Source: Lewinellaceae bacterium (lineage in GTDB: Bacteria > Bacteroidota > Bacteroidia > Chitinophagales > Saprospiraceae). Taken from it: a DNA stretch of 64,000 nucleotides. A program made the translations under genes and the position numbers. Numbering within the stretch: the stretch's first letter is position 1; each line of letters begins with the position of its first letter. The notes beneath the pieces are model-generated. The model was not told the origin of the DNA. It worked only from the letters and a program-made list of their open reading frames with translations, and ran no database searches. Positions 25,365-33,757 of this stretch are shown here, piece after piece. The stretch covers positions 1 through 64,000 of the forward strand of contig JACJYE010000015.1 of the NCBI GenBank assembly GCA_020636255.1. Direction: 5' to 3'.

Positions 25365-26408
25365 TTATATCCTTTCCAGTTTTATCGGGTACGTTTTACC
25401 CGAATTCCACTGGGCGATGTATAGGTTCTCGTCGTCGTCGACACAGACGTCATGGGGGTGCTGGAATATCTTTACCGACTGGTGCAGTGGGCTGAGCATG
25501 CCTTCGGCATCGTATTCCGGCGCGCTGCCGCCGGGGGCGGAAACTACCCTGTTGTCGGGGCCTAGAATGGTGACGAAACCCGTGCCCGAATCCATGGGTA
25601 GCCGCGAGACGAGCGTGGCCAGGTACACGTAGTTGCCGTGCACCACCGGCCGGCAGATGTAAGCGCCGGGCAGGTGTATCTGCTCCAGCAATTGCCCTTC
25701 GAGGGTGAACCGCTTGAGCCGGTTTTGCATCCTGGCGGTGATGAGCAGTGTCGGCGTGCCGCCACCCCTCGTATCCATGCAGATGCCGTGGGCGTTGTCA
25801 AAGTATTGCGGGCCTTCGCCGCGGCCGCCGAAGACGTTGAGCAGCTCGCCCCGGGCATTGTAGTGCAGGATGTACTGCAGGCCATAACCATCAGCTACGT
25901 AGATGTCGCCATTAGGCGCTATGGCCGTCTCCGTCGGGATATACTGCTCAGCCCGTTCGTACTTGCCCGACTCCGCCGGCCAGGGCAGCACCATCACCAC
26001 ACGGCCGTCGATGGCGGTCTTGATCACCTCGTGGCGGCTGTTGTCCGAGATGTAGAGAAAATCCTCGCCGTTCTCCTTGTTCAGGGTGAGCCCGTGGGCG
26101 CCGGGGTATTCCGTGCCCCACACTTCCAACAGCCTGCCGGATCTGTCGTAGACGATGACGTTGTTCCGGGTATGGTTGGTCAACAGCAGGATGCGGCCTT
26201 TGGAGTCCTGGATCATCTCGTGGCAATCGTTGACGGGATAGTATTGCGCATTCAGTGCGCCCCAGTTCAGGTCGATCCGGTAGCGGTGGCTGTGGTGCCC
26301 GATGATCAACTCCCGGTACGCCTGCCAGGCGTGCCAGGCCGTTCCGGGGGCCAGCACGGCGCCCGCCAGCGCTGCAGCGCTTTGTCGTATAAAGGTTCTG
26401 CGCTCCAT
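25365..26408 (-). CDS. NHL-repeat beta-propeller protein with Tat-type signal
   Basis: This is a 347-residue protein from the ATG at 26408, which gives a twin-arginine signal (MERRTFIRQSAAALAGAVLA); the open frame upstream overlaps the DUF1501 gene and is not credible. The mature part is a six-bladed NHL-type propeller with blade phrases NVIVYDRSGRLLEVWG, GDIYVADGYGLQYIL, YFDNAHGICMDTRG and HPHDVCVDDDENLYIAQW. Such propellers bind partners or sugars or act as lyases or peroxidases; I see no catalytic signature. It sits 2 nt after the DUF1501 gene, so co-translation is likely. Confidence 0.87.
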   Translation of the reverse strand: MERRTFIRQSAAALAGAVLAPGTAWHAWQAYRELIIGHHSHRYRIDLNWGALNAQYYPVNDCHEMIQDSKGRILLLTNHTRNNVIVYDRSGRLLEVWGTEYPGAHGLTLNKENGEDFLYISDNSRHEVIKTAIDGRVVMVLPWPAESGKYERAEQYIPTETAIAPNGDIYVADGYGLQYILHYNARGELLNVFGGRGEGPQYFDNAHGICMDTRGGGTPTLLITARMQNRLKRFTLEGQLLEQIHLPGAYICRPVVHGNYVYLATLVSRLPMDSGTGFVTILGPDNRVVSAPGGSAPEYDAEGMLSPLHQSVKIFQHPHDVCVDDDENLYIAQWNSGKTYPIKLERI

Positions 26409-26410
26409 GG

Positions 26411-27877
26411 TCAGGCCATTATCCCTTTCACGAGTGAACCTTCCACATCGGTCAGCCGGTACCTGCGGCCCTGGTATTTGTAGGTCAGCCGCTCGTGGTC
26501 GATGCCGAGCAGGTGTAGCAGCGTAGCCTGGAAATCGTGGACGTGGACGGGGTCCTTGATGATATTGTAGCCAAAATCGTCGGTATCGCCGTAAACGATG
26601 CCCGGTTTGATACCGCCTCCGGCCATCCAGATGGTAAAGCAACGGGGGTGGTGGTCGCGGCCGTAATTGGTGTCCGTCAGCACGCCCTGAGAGTAGTTGG
26701 TGCGGCCGAACTCACCGCCCCAGATGACGAGCGTATCGTCGAGCATGCCCCGCTGCTTGAGGTCGAGTACCAGCGCGGCAGATGCCTGGTCGACATCCAT
26801 GGCCTGCCGGGCAACGGCGGAGGGCAGGTTGTCGTGCTGGTCCCAGCCCATGTGGTAGAGCTGTATGAAGCGCACATCGCGCTCCGCGAGCCTGCGCGCC
26901 AGGAGGCAGTTGGCGGCGAAAGTTCCGGGGGTCATCGCCTCGGGGCCGTACATGCGGTAGATGTATTCCGGTTCGTCGGAGATGTCCATCACCTCGGGCA
27001 CTGAGGTTTGCATGCGGTAAGCCATTTCATACTGAGCAATGCGGCTGCTGATCTCCGGGTCGCCAAACTGCTCGAGCTGCTGCTGGTTGAGGGCGGCGAT
27101 GCGGTCCAGCATCTGGCGGCGGCTTTCGCGGCTTATGCCCTCGGGGTCCTTCAGGTACAGCACGGGGTCTTTGCCCGATCGGAACTGAACGCCCTGGTGC
27201 AGCGCATGCAGGAAGCCGTTGCCCCAGAGCCGCGAATACAGCGGTTGCCCGTTGGGGCGGCCGGTGCCCCGCGACAGCATAACGCAGAAGGTGGGCAGGT
27301 TCTCATTGGTGCTGCCAAGGCCGTAGCTCAGCCAGGCGCCCATAGCGGGCCGGCCGGGCTGCTGTGAGCCGGTCTGGAAAAAGGTAATGGCCGGATCGTG
27401 GTTGATCGCTTCGGTATACATCGATTTGACGATGCAGATCTCGTCGGCGATCCTGGAGGTATAGGGCAGTAGCTCGCTCAGCCAGGCGCCGCTCTGGCCA
27501 TGCTGGCTGAAGGAATACGACGACCCCACCAGGGGGAAGGAAGCCTGGTTCGAGGTCATGCCTGTGAGCCGCTGGCCCATGCGCACCGATTCAGGCAGCT
27601 CCTGCCCACGTAGTTGTTGCAGCAGCGGTTTGTGGTCGAACAGTTCGAGCTGCGACGGGCCGCCACTCTGGAAGAGATAGATCACCCGCTTGGCCTTGGG
27701 CGCAAAATGGGGCGCGCCCAGCACGCCGCCGCCCAGGGCCAGGCTGCTGCTGTCGGTGCGGAAAGGGTTGCACCCCAGCAGGCTGGCCAGCGCCGCCGTT
27801 CCGATGCCTATGCTCGCCCGGGATAAGAAGGCCCGGCGGTTCAACAGGTGGGATCTTTCGTTTATTGGGTCTTGCAT
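26411..27877 (-). CDS. DUF1501 family exported protein
   Basis: This is a 488-residue protein. The N-terminus has a twin-arginine signal with a lipobox-like Cys (NRRAFLSRASIGIGTAALAS, then LLGCNP). DUF1501 features, with alkaline-phosphatase/sulfatase-like fold elements, include PKAKRVIYLFQSGGPSQLELF, LFDHKP, RDVRFIQLYHMGWDQHDN, DTLVIWGGEFGRTN and GRDHHPRCFTIWMAGGGIKP. DUF1501 genes are nearly always next to a DUF1549/DUF1553 cytochrome gene, as here (23 nt downstream of it). The biochemical role of the pair is not settled. Confidence 0.93.
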   Translation of the reverse strand: MQDPINERSHLLNRRAFLSRASIGIGTAALASLLGCNPFRTDSSSLALGGGVLGAPHFAPKAKRVIYLFQSGGPSQLELFDHKPLLQQLRGQELPESVRMGQRLTGMTSNQASFPLVGSSYSFSQHGQSGAWLSELLPYTSRIADEICIVKSMYTEAINHDPAITFFQTGSQQPGRPAMGAWLSYGLGSTNENLPTFCVMLSRGTGRPNGQPLYSRLWGNGFLHALHQGVQFRSGKDPVLYLKDPEGISRESRRQMLDRIAALNQQQLEQFGDPEISSRIAQYEMAYRMQTSVPEVMDISDEPEYIYRMYGPEAMTPGTFAANCLLARRLAERDVRFIQLYHMGWDQHDNLPSAVARQAMDVDQASAALVLDLKQRGMLDDTLVIWGGEFGRTNYSQGVLTDTNYGRDHHPRCFTIWMAGGGIKPGIVYGDTDDFGYNIIKDPVHVHDFQATLLHLLGIDHERLTYKYQGRRYRLTDVEGSLVKGIMA

Positions 27878-27900
27878 GGTTGATGGATTAGGTCAAAAGG

Positions 27901-30270
27901 TCACCCTTTGGTGATTGCTTCATCGAGGTTAAAGATGGTGGTGGCCAGCAAGGCGTAGGCGGCCATTTCCGGTGCCGGCAGCAAGTCTTTTTGCGGGTAC
28001 TGGCCGACAGACAGATAACGGGCAGCGGCGCCGGGCTCACGTTGATAGTGGGCCAGCTCCTGTTCGAAATATTCGCTCAGGCTTCGCAGTTCGCGGTCGG
28101 TAGGGCGGCGTGAAGTGGCCAGGCGGAACATGAAGGTGATGCGGCTCCGTGGGGTGTCGCCACCCTCTTCGACAGCCCTGTAGGCGAGCACGCGGCAGGC
28201 TTCCACGATCTGCGGGTCGTTGAGCAGCACCAATGCCTGCTGGGGGGTGCTGGTCTCCTGGCGCTGTACGGTGCAGAAGTCGCGGGTGGGCGCATCGAAG
28301 GAGAGCATGCTGGGCGGCGGTACGGTGCGTTTCCAGAAAGTATACATACTACGGCGGTACAGCATGTCGCCTTCGTCCATAATGTAGGATGAGGTGCTGC
28401 CGCCGCCGCCGCCTGTCGTTTCTTCCCAGATCCCTTCCGGCTGGTAGGGCTTGACGCTGGGGCCGCCCACCTCGCGGTTCAGCAGGCCGCTGATAGACAG
28501 GGCGTGGTCCCGGATCATTTCCGCAGAAAGGCGCAGTCGGGGAGCCCGGGCCAGGAGCCGGTTCTCGGGGTCCGCTTCCAGCAGCCCTTGCCGCAGTTCG
28601 CACGACTGCCGGTAGGTGGCCGACATGGCGATGTATTTCAGAAAGGCTTTAACATCCCAGCCATCCTCCTCAAACTTGACGGCCAGCCAGTCGAGCAGCT
28701 CCGGGTGGGTGGGTAGTGCGCCCTGGCTACCGAAGTCGTATAGCGTAGCAACGATACCTGTGCCGAACATCTGCTGCCAGTAGCGGTTGGCCGATACGCG
28801 TGCCATGAGAGGGTTCTCGGGCGCCAGCAGCCAATCGGCCAGCCCCAGCCGGTTGGGTGGTAGGCTTTCGGGGAAGGCGCCCAGCGATTTGGGCGTGCCG
28901 GGGCTTACCGGCTCGCCATGGTGGTCGTATTGTCCCCGTTTGAGTACATACGCCTGGCGTGGCGTTTCCATTTCCTTCATCACCATGAGGGGGATGTCAT
29001 CGAGGGTATCGGTATTATTGATGAAGGTGAGCACCTGGCTGATCTCATCCCTGCTCAACCGGATATATGGCTCCGGAATAGCGCCGTAAGGTTCGATCAG
29101 GCCGTATTCCGGGATATTGTTGAAAAAGCTGAATAGCTGGTAGAATTCTTGTTGTTCTATCGGGTCGTATTTGTGGCTGTGGCAGCGGGCGCATTCCAGC
29201 GTCAGGCCGAGGAAGGCGGTGCCGAAGGTCTGTGTTCGGTCGGCAACGTATTCAACGCGGTATTCTTCGGGGATGACGCCGCCTTCCTGGGTGATCTTAT
29301 GGTTGCGGTTGAATGCCGTTGCGATGAGTTGTTCGCGGGTGGGGTGGGGCAGCAGGTCGCCGGCCAGTTGCCAGCGCACGAAATCACTATAGGGCATATT
29401 CTGCCGGAAAGCATGGATCACCCAGTCGCGCCAGGGCCACATCACGCGCTCGAGGTCATCCTGATAACCGTGGGTGTCGGCATAGCGGGCTATGTCCATC
29501 CATTTGGCGGCCAGGTGCTCGGCGCAGGCGTCGGAGGCCAGCAGGCGGCCGATGGCCTTTTCGTAGGCATCAGGCGAAGTATCCGCCAGGAAGGCGTCGA
29601 TCTCTTCCAGGGATGGCGGCAGCCCCGTCAGGTCGAAGGTGATGCGGCGGAGGAGCTGTTCTTTTGAAGCTTCGGGGCCCGGAGCCAACCCCTGCTGTTC
29701 CAGGCGGGCGAGGACGAAGCGGTCGATCTCGTTGCGCACCCAGGATTTGTCCTTTACCTCAGGCAGGGCAGGTTTATGAGGCGGGATAAAGGACCAGTGT
29801 TCTTTCCAGGTAGCGCCTTGTTCCACCCATTTTTTCAGGATGGCCTTTTCGTAATCCTCGAGGCCCAGGTTCGACTCCGGCGGCGGCATCACCTGGCTGG
29901 GGTCATCGGAAAAGATGCGCTGGATCAGGGCGCTGTGTTCGGCATCGCCGGCGATGATAGCATGCCGGCTTTTGCTTTCGCCCAGGGCGGCAAAGGCGCC
30001 TTCCCTGGTGTCGAGGCGCAGGTTGCCCTTGCGGGCCCTGCTGTCGGGGCCGTGGCATTTGAAACAGCGGTCGGAAAGGATGGGCTTGACGTGGAAGTTG
30101 AAATCCACAACCTCGGGCACGGCTTTCTGCCCGGCAGCCGTGGCGGGGTTCGCCTCAGCTTTGGCCTGCTGGCATTGCGGCAACAGAAACAGGCAGGAAA
30201 GTAAGGCTGCTGCTACGGCCGCCAGCGCGAATCCGCTCTTAATTACCGGAAACTTGGTGAAAGGTTTCAT
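27901..30270 (-). CDS. Planctomycete cytochrome c / DUF1549 / DUF1553 protein
   Basis: This is a 789-residue protein from the ATG at 30270, giving a signal anchor (SGFALAAVAAALLSCLFLLP). Residues 55-150 form a cytochrome c domain with haem motif CFKCH (69-73) and MPPPESNLG. DUF1549 follows (RNEIDRFVLARLEQQGLAPG, RITFDLTGLPPS), including the second motif CARCHSHKYDP. The C-terminal DUF1553 spans LADWLLAPENPLMARVSANR to QALVLLNDPQIVEA. This is the PSD1/DUF1553 partner of DUF1501. It opens the co-oriented five-gene set; the promoter should lie in the 114-nt gap shared with the divergent PMI-like gene. Confidence 0.94.
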   Translation of the reverse strand: MKPFTKFPVIKSGFALAAVAAALLSCLFLLPQCQQAKAEANPATAAGQKAVPEVVDFNFHVKPILSDRCFKCHGPDSRARKGNLRLDTREGAFAALGESKSRHAIIAGDAEHSALIQRIFSDDPSQVMPPPESNLGLEDYEKAILKKWVEQGATWKEHWSFIPPHKPALPEVKDKSWVRNEIDRFVLARLEQQGLAPGPEASKEQLLRRITFDLTGLPPSLEEIDAFLADTSPDAYEKAIGRLLASDACAEHLAAKWMDIARYADTHGYQDDLERVMWPWRDWVIHAFRQNMPYSDFVRWQLAGDLLPHPTREQLIATAFNRNHKITQEGGVIPEEYRVEYVADRTQTFGTAFLGLTLECARCHSHKYDPIEQQEFYQLFSFFNNIPEYGLIEPYGAIPEPYIRLSRDEISQVLTFINNTDTLDDIPLMVMKEMETPRQAYVLKRGQYDHHGEPVSPGTPKSLGAFPESLPPNRLGLADWLLAPENPLMARVSANRYWQQMFGTGIVATLYDFGSQGALPTHPELLDWLAVKFEEDGWDVKAFLKYIAMSATYRQSCELRQGLLEADPENRLLARAPRLRLSAEMIRDHALSISGLLNREVGGPSVKPYQPEGIWEETTGGGGGSTSSYIMDEGDMLYRRSMYTFWKRTVPPPSMLSFDAPTRDFCTVQRQETSTPQQALVLLNDPQIVEACRVLAYRAVEEGGDTPRSRITFMFRLATSRRPTDRELRSLSEYFEQELAHYQREPGAAARYLSVGQYPQKDLLPAPEMAAYALLATTIFNLDEAITKG

Positions 30271-30384
30271 ACAAATATTTTTAGTGAGCCAGCTATTCAA
30301 TCATTCAAACGTTCTTATTTTATACCCCAAAAGCAGAGATTGCATTGTGAATCCCCAGAACGGCCGAAGTTCAACACTTATGCT

Positions 30385-31995
30385 ATGTATCAACACCTTC
30401 CCTACATCGAGATCCCTACGGAATTCCAGAGTTCCTGGGAAGGATGGGATGCCATTTATCAGGAACTCCAGAAAGCGGCCGGCAGGGTGGCCAAGCCCAA
30501 AGTGGTCGTCGCTGTAGAGTGCTACCATGGCACCCTTGACGATGCCAACTTTCAGGAACTGAAACGCAGGTTGCAGCCGAATGCCAGTTGCCGCACTTCT
30601 TACCTTTTTCAGGAATGTGATGTGTTGCAGGGCATCATCCGGCGGCGTATGTATGCCGGTGACAAGCCTACCCACTTTACGGGAATGGCCATCAGCGACT
30701 ACTTCGACCCTCAGAAGCTGCTGGCCATCCAGCATAGCATCAACTCCATTGAGGAGGGTGTCGTACTCATTTACGGTACCGGCGCCAGCCTGGTCTGGGA
30801 AGCCGACCTGCTCATCTACGCCGATATGTCGCACTGGGAGACCCAACAGCGCCTGCGCCGGGGCGATATCTCCAATATCGGGCTGAACAACGCCAAAGCT
30901 CCTTTTGAGCAGAAATACGAGATCGCATTCTTCAACGACTGGCAGGCCTGTAATCAGCTTAAGCGCGAACTGCTGCACCGCTGCGATTATTTTCTGGAGA
31001 CCAACAACTGGGCGAAGCCCAAGCTGGCCAGCGGTACGATCGTGCGCCGCGGCCTGGAACAGGCCACCCACCAGCCCATCAAGATGGCGCCTTTTTTCGA
31101 CCCGGAGCTGTGGGAGCACCTTCCCGCGCACAACGGGCATTCGAAGAAAAACCCTCCGTTGGAATGGTGGTTCAGCTGTGTGCCGGAAGAGGATAACCTG
31201 CTCTTCCGCTTCGGCAACCTGCTCTTCGAAGCGCCTTTGCTTAACCTCGTCTTCTACAAACCCCAAAGCTTCCTCGGCCAGGAAGTGGTCCGTACTTTCG
31301 GCACTTACCTGCCCGTGCGTTTCAATTTCATCGATACGACCGAGAACCAGGATACGGACTTCCAGCTCAACCCCATCACCCACGAGATCGTCGATAGCCT
31401 GGGCTGCCGCTACCGGCAGGCAACGGGTTACTACCTGTTGCGCGCCCAACCCGGCGCCAAGCTGGAGCTCGCCGACCCCGAACAGCACCCACAAACGTTA
31501 AAAGTCAAAGAACTGGGGTTACAACAGCACGATTTCGTGCAGATCCCTCCTGGTATACCTTATCGGGCAGGTAAAAAGCTGACAGCCCTGCAGATCAGCA
31601 CTGCTCCGCAAATATTCTCTGTCAAACTGCCACCCGCGCCTGCCGAAGAAAGGCTGGCCACCGCCTTCTCTGAGATCATTCGCCATCCTGAGTCTCCCGC
31701 TACGCTGGCTTCGGGCCAGGAAGATATCCTGAGCAGGGATATCATCATGCTGGCCCGCCACTGGTTTTCTCAGGAGATCGGTTTTCAAACCGATGGCGCC
31801 ATCAATATCCTGCTGCTGGTCTCCGGCCAGTCGGTCGTAGTGGAAAGCCCTGCCGGCCTGTTCAAACCTTTCCTGGCCCGCTACGGCGAAACGTTTATCA
31901 TTCCTGCAGAAGTAGGCGCTTACCGCATACGCTCCCTGGGCAAAGAATCCCAGCTGCTCGCCATGCTCCGGGCAACCGTGGTGACAGGGCCGTGA
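30385..31995 (+). CDS. Class I mannose-6-phosphate isomerase-like cupin protein
   Basis: This is a 536-residue protein from the ATG at 30385; a TTG at 30340 is also in frame. The first ~260 residues look like a nucleotide-kinase-like alpha/beta domain (VVVAVECYHGTLDDANFQEL, VVLIYGTGASLVWEADLLIY, LETNNWAKPK) without a clear P-loop. The second half is cupin-like and resembles Bacteroidota class I mannose-6-phosphate isomerases (PPLEWWFSCVPEEDNLLFRF, then LQQHDFVQIPPGIPYRAG). In type I PMIs the last motif normally has His; here it is Tyr, so catalytic activity is doubtful. The mannoside genes downstream support a mannose-phosphate role. Confidence 0.6.
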   Translation: MYQHLPYIEIPTEFQSSWEGWDAIYQELQKAAGRVAKPKVVVAVECYHGTLDDANFQELKRRLQPNASCRTSYLFQECDVLQGIIRRRMYAGDKPTHFTGMAISDYFDPQKLLAIQHSINSIEEGVVLIYGTGASLVWEADLLIYADMSHWETQQRLRRGDISNIGLNNAKAPFEQKYEIAFFNDWQACNQLKRELLHRCDYFLETNNWAKPKLASGTIVRRGLEQATHQPIKMAPFFDPELWEHLPAHNGHSKKNPPLEWWFSCVPEEDNLLFRFGNLLFEAPLLNLVFYKPQSFLGQEVVRTFGTYLPVRFNFIDTTENQDTDFQLNPITHEIVDSLGCRYRQATGYYLLRAQPGAKLELADPEQHPQTLKVKELGLQQHDFVQIPPGIPYRAGKKLTALQISTAPQIFSVKLPPAPAEERLATAFSEIIRHPESPATLASGQEDILSRDIIMLARHWFSQEIGFQTDGAINILLLVSGQSVVVESPAGLFKPFLARYGETFIIPAEVGAYRIRSLGKESQLLAMLRATVVTGP

Positions 31996-32013
31996 CCTTT
32001 GGCTTTAGCCGTG

Positions 32014-32412
32014 GCTCCGCCTGCTACGGCATTTCGTCCGCGGGCGATGCCCGTGGCTGTCCTGTTAACGCCCTTTGGGCGAGAAGGCAAGCTCCGCCTG
32101 CTACGGCATTTCGTCCACGGGCGGTGCCCGTGGCTGATCTGTTAACGCCCTTTGGGCGAGAAGGCCGGCTCCGCCTGCTACGGCGTTTCGTCCACGGGCG
32201 ATGCCCGTGGCTGATCTGTTAACGCCCTTTGGGCGAGAAGGCCGGCTCCGCCTGCTACGGCATTTCGTCCACGGGCGATGCCCGTGGCTGTCCTGTTAAC
32301 GCCCTTTGGGCGAGAAGGCCGGCTCCGCCTGCTACGGCATTTCGTCCACGGGCGATGCCCGTGGCTGATCTGTTAACGCCCTTTGGGCGAGAAGGCCGGC
32401 TCCGCCACAACG
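32014..32412. repeat. Tandem array, 77-bp unit with two hairpins (five units plus partial)
   Basis: Units start at 32014, 32091, 32168, 32245 and 32322; a truncated copy begins at 32399. Each unit carries CCACGGGC-GAT-GCCCGTGG (8-bp arms) and CGCCC-TTT-GGGCG (5-bp arms). Units differ at a few positions only. Frames reading through it are repeat artefacts. It lies between the 3' ends of two convergent genes (PMI-like and GH130), where stacked hairpins could act as a transcription or mRNA-decay barrier. Confidence 0.92.
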
Positions 32413-32419
32413 GCGCTTG

Positions 32420-32488
32420 CCCTTTACCCTTTACCCTTTATCCTTTATCCTTTATCCTTTATCCTTTATCCTTTACCCTTTATCCTTA
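32420..32488. repeat. Heptamer microsatellite (CCCTTTA/TCCTTTA)n
   Basis: There are about nine 7-bp units: three CCCTTTA, five TCCTTTA, one CCCTTTA, then a decayed copy. The GH130 stop codon (32488-32486, minus strand) lies in the last, degenerate unit. Copy-number change would alter the 3' untranslated region only. Confidence 0.85.
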
Positions 32489-33700
32489 CCTCTCCCGTTC
32501 CACCACGCCCATGCTCCTCACCTTCTCCACTATCGCCATATTGCGGCTGATGAGTGCGTTGCGTTGCTGGACGCAGGCATGGGTACGCCCGGCGTCGGGA
32601 GGGGTGTTCATGGTGTAATCCAGCAATTTGTCGAGCGTAGTCGTGGCTACGTGCGTGCGTGTATCTGAAGAGGCGTAATAGATGAACACGTCTCCGTTCT
32701 CGCGGGCTACCCAGCCGTTACTGAACACGACGTTGGACACATCGCCCACCCGTTCGATGCCGTGTGGGGCCAGGAAGTGGCCGCCGGGCTGATGTGTGAT
32801 GCGCCAGGGTTCGTTCAGGTCGCAGAGGAAGCAATACAGCACGTAGCGCAGGCCCGCGGCAGTACGGCGCACGCCGTGGGCCAGGTGGAGCCAGCCGTGC
32901 TTCGTTTTCAGGGGCGCCGGGCCCATACCGTTCTTCACCTCCTTGACGGTATGGTACTGCTTGGCGTCGATGATCCTTTCGTGTTCTATGCGGGCATTCT
33001 CAATGTCGGAACAAAGGCCCCAGCCTATGCCGCCGCCGCCGCCGGTGTCGATAAAGCCGTCCATAGGGCGGGTGTAAAAGGCGTACTGGCCGTCGACGAA
33101 TTCCGGGTGCAGTACGCAATTGCGCTGCTGAGGCGAATGGGTGACGAGGTCGGGCAGCCGCTCCCAGTTGGTGAGGTCTCTGGTGCGGGCGATACCGCAT
33201 TGTGCCAGCGCGGCCGAGCTATCGTAGGGCAGGCTCTGGTCTTTGCGTTCCGTGCAGAAAGTGCCGTAGACCCAGCCATCTTCGTGCTGCACCAGGCGGA
33301 TGTCGTATACGTTCATATCGGGGTCGCTCGTCTCAGGCATGGTGATGGGGTAATCCCGGAACCGGAAGTTGTCGATACCGTTATCGCTTTCTGCTACCGC
33401 AAAGAAGGATTTTACATCGTGGCTCTCGATGCGGGGCACCAGGACGATCTTTCCGTTCCATTCCATGGCCCCTGCATTGAATACCGTATTGATGCCCAGC
33501 CTTTCCAGCAGGAAGGGGTTGGTGTCGTAATTCAGGTCGAACCGCCAGAACACCGGGCTATGCTCCCAGGTGAGCACCGGATACTGATATCGGTGGTAGA
33601 TCCCGTTGCTGGATTCCAGGCGGGGGTTCCGCCGGCCCAGGAGGGCCTCCTGTTTTTCCAAAAGGTGTCGTGTTTCCTGGTCAAAGGTTATCCTGTCCAT
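32486..33700 (-). CDS. GH130 phosphorylase, probably beta-1,4-mannosylglucose type
   Basis: This is a 404-residue cytoplasmic protein with no signal peptide. A five-bladed propeller of the GH130 family is indicated by NTVFNAGAMEWNGKIVLVPR, SDPDMNVYDIRLVQHEDGWV with the catalytic-type Asp, TFCTERKD, GPAPLKTKHGWLHLAHGV and GDVSNVVFSNGWV. Length and motifs fit subfamily 1, which phosphorolyses mannosyl-beta-1,4-glucose to mannose-1-phosphate and glucose. The gene is 57 nt downstream of a GH92 gene on the same strand, in line with intracellular mannoside use. The exact donor length is an inference. Confidence 0.9.
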   Translation of the reverse strand: MDRITFDQETRHLLEKQEALLGRRNPRLESSNGIYHRYQYPVLTWEHSPVFWRFDLNYDTNPFLLERLGINTVFNAGAMEWNGKIVLVPRIESHDVKSFFAVAESDNGIDNFRFRDYPITMPETSDPDMNVYDIRLVQHEDGWVYGTFCTERKDQSLPYDSSAALAQCGIARTRDLTNWERLPDLVTHSPQQRNCVLHPEFVDGQYAFYTRPMDGFIDTGGGGGIGWGLCSDIENARIEHERIIDAKQYHTVKEVKNGMGPAPLKTKHGWLHLAHGVRRTAAGLRYVLYCFLCDLNEPWRITHQPGGHFLAPHGIERVGDVSNVVFSNGWVARENGDVFIYYASSDTRTHVATTTLDKLLDYTMNTPPDAGRTHACVQQRNALISRNMAIVEKVRSMGVVERER

Positions 33701-33757
33701 TGTGCAGAGCTTTTTTGTATACTTTCAGTGTTGAGATATAGGTTCGTAAGGTGCTTT

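Noticed and set aside
25365..26642. Longer N-terminus for the NHL gene (start at 26642)
   Set aside because: It would overlap the DUF1501 coding end and lacks protein-like text, while the ATG at 26408 gives a clean twin-arginine signal.
32014..32412. CRISPR array or coding repeat
   Set aside because: 77-bp units follow each other without spacers; plus-strand frames through it change with each unit and match no protein.
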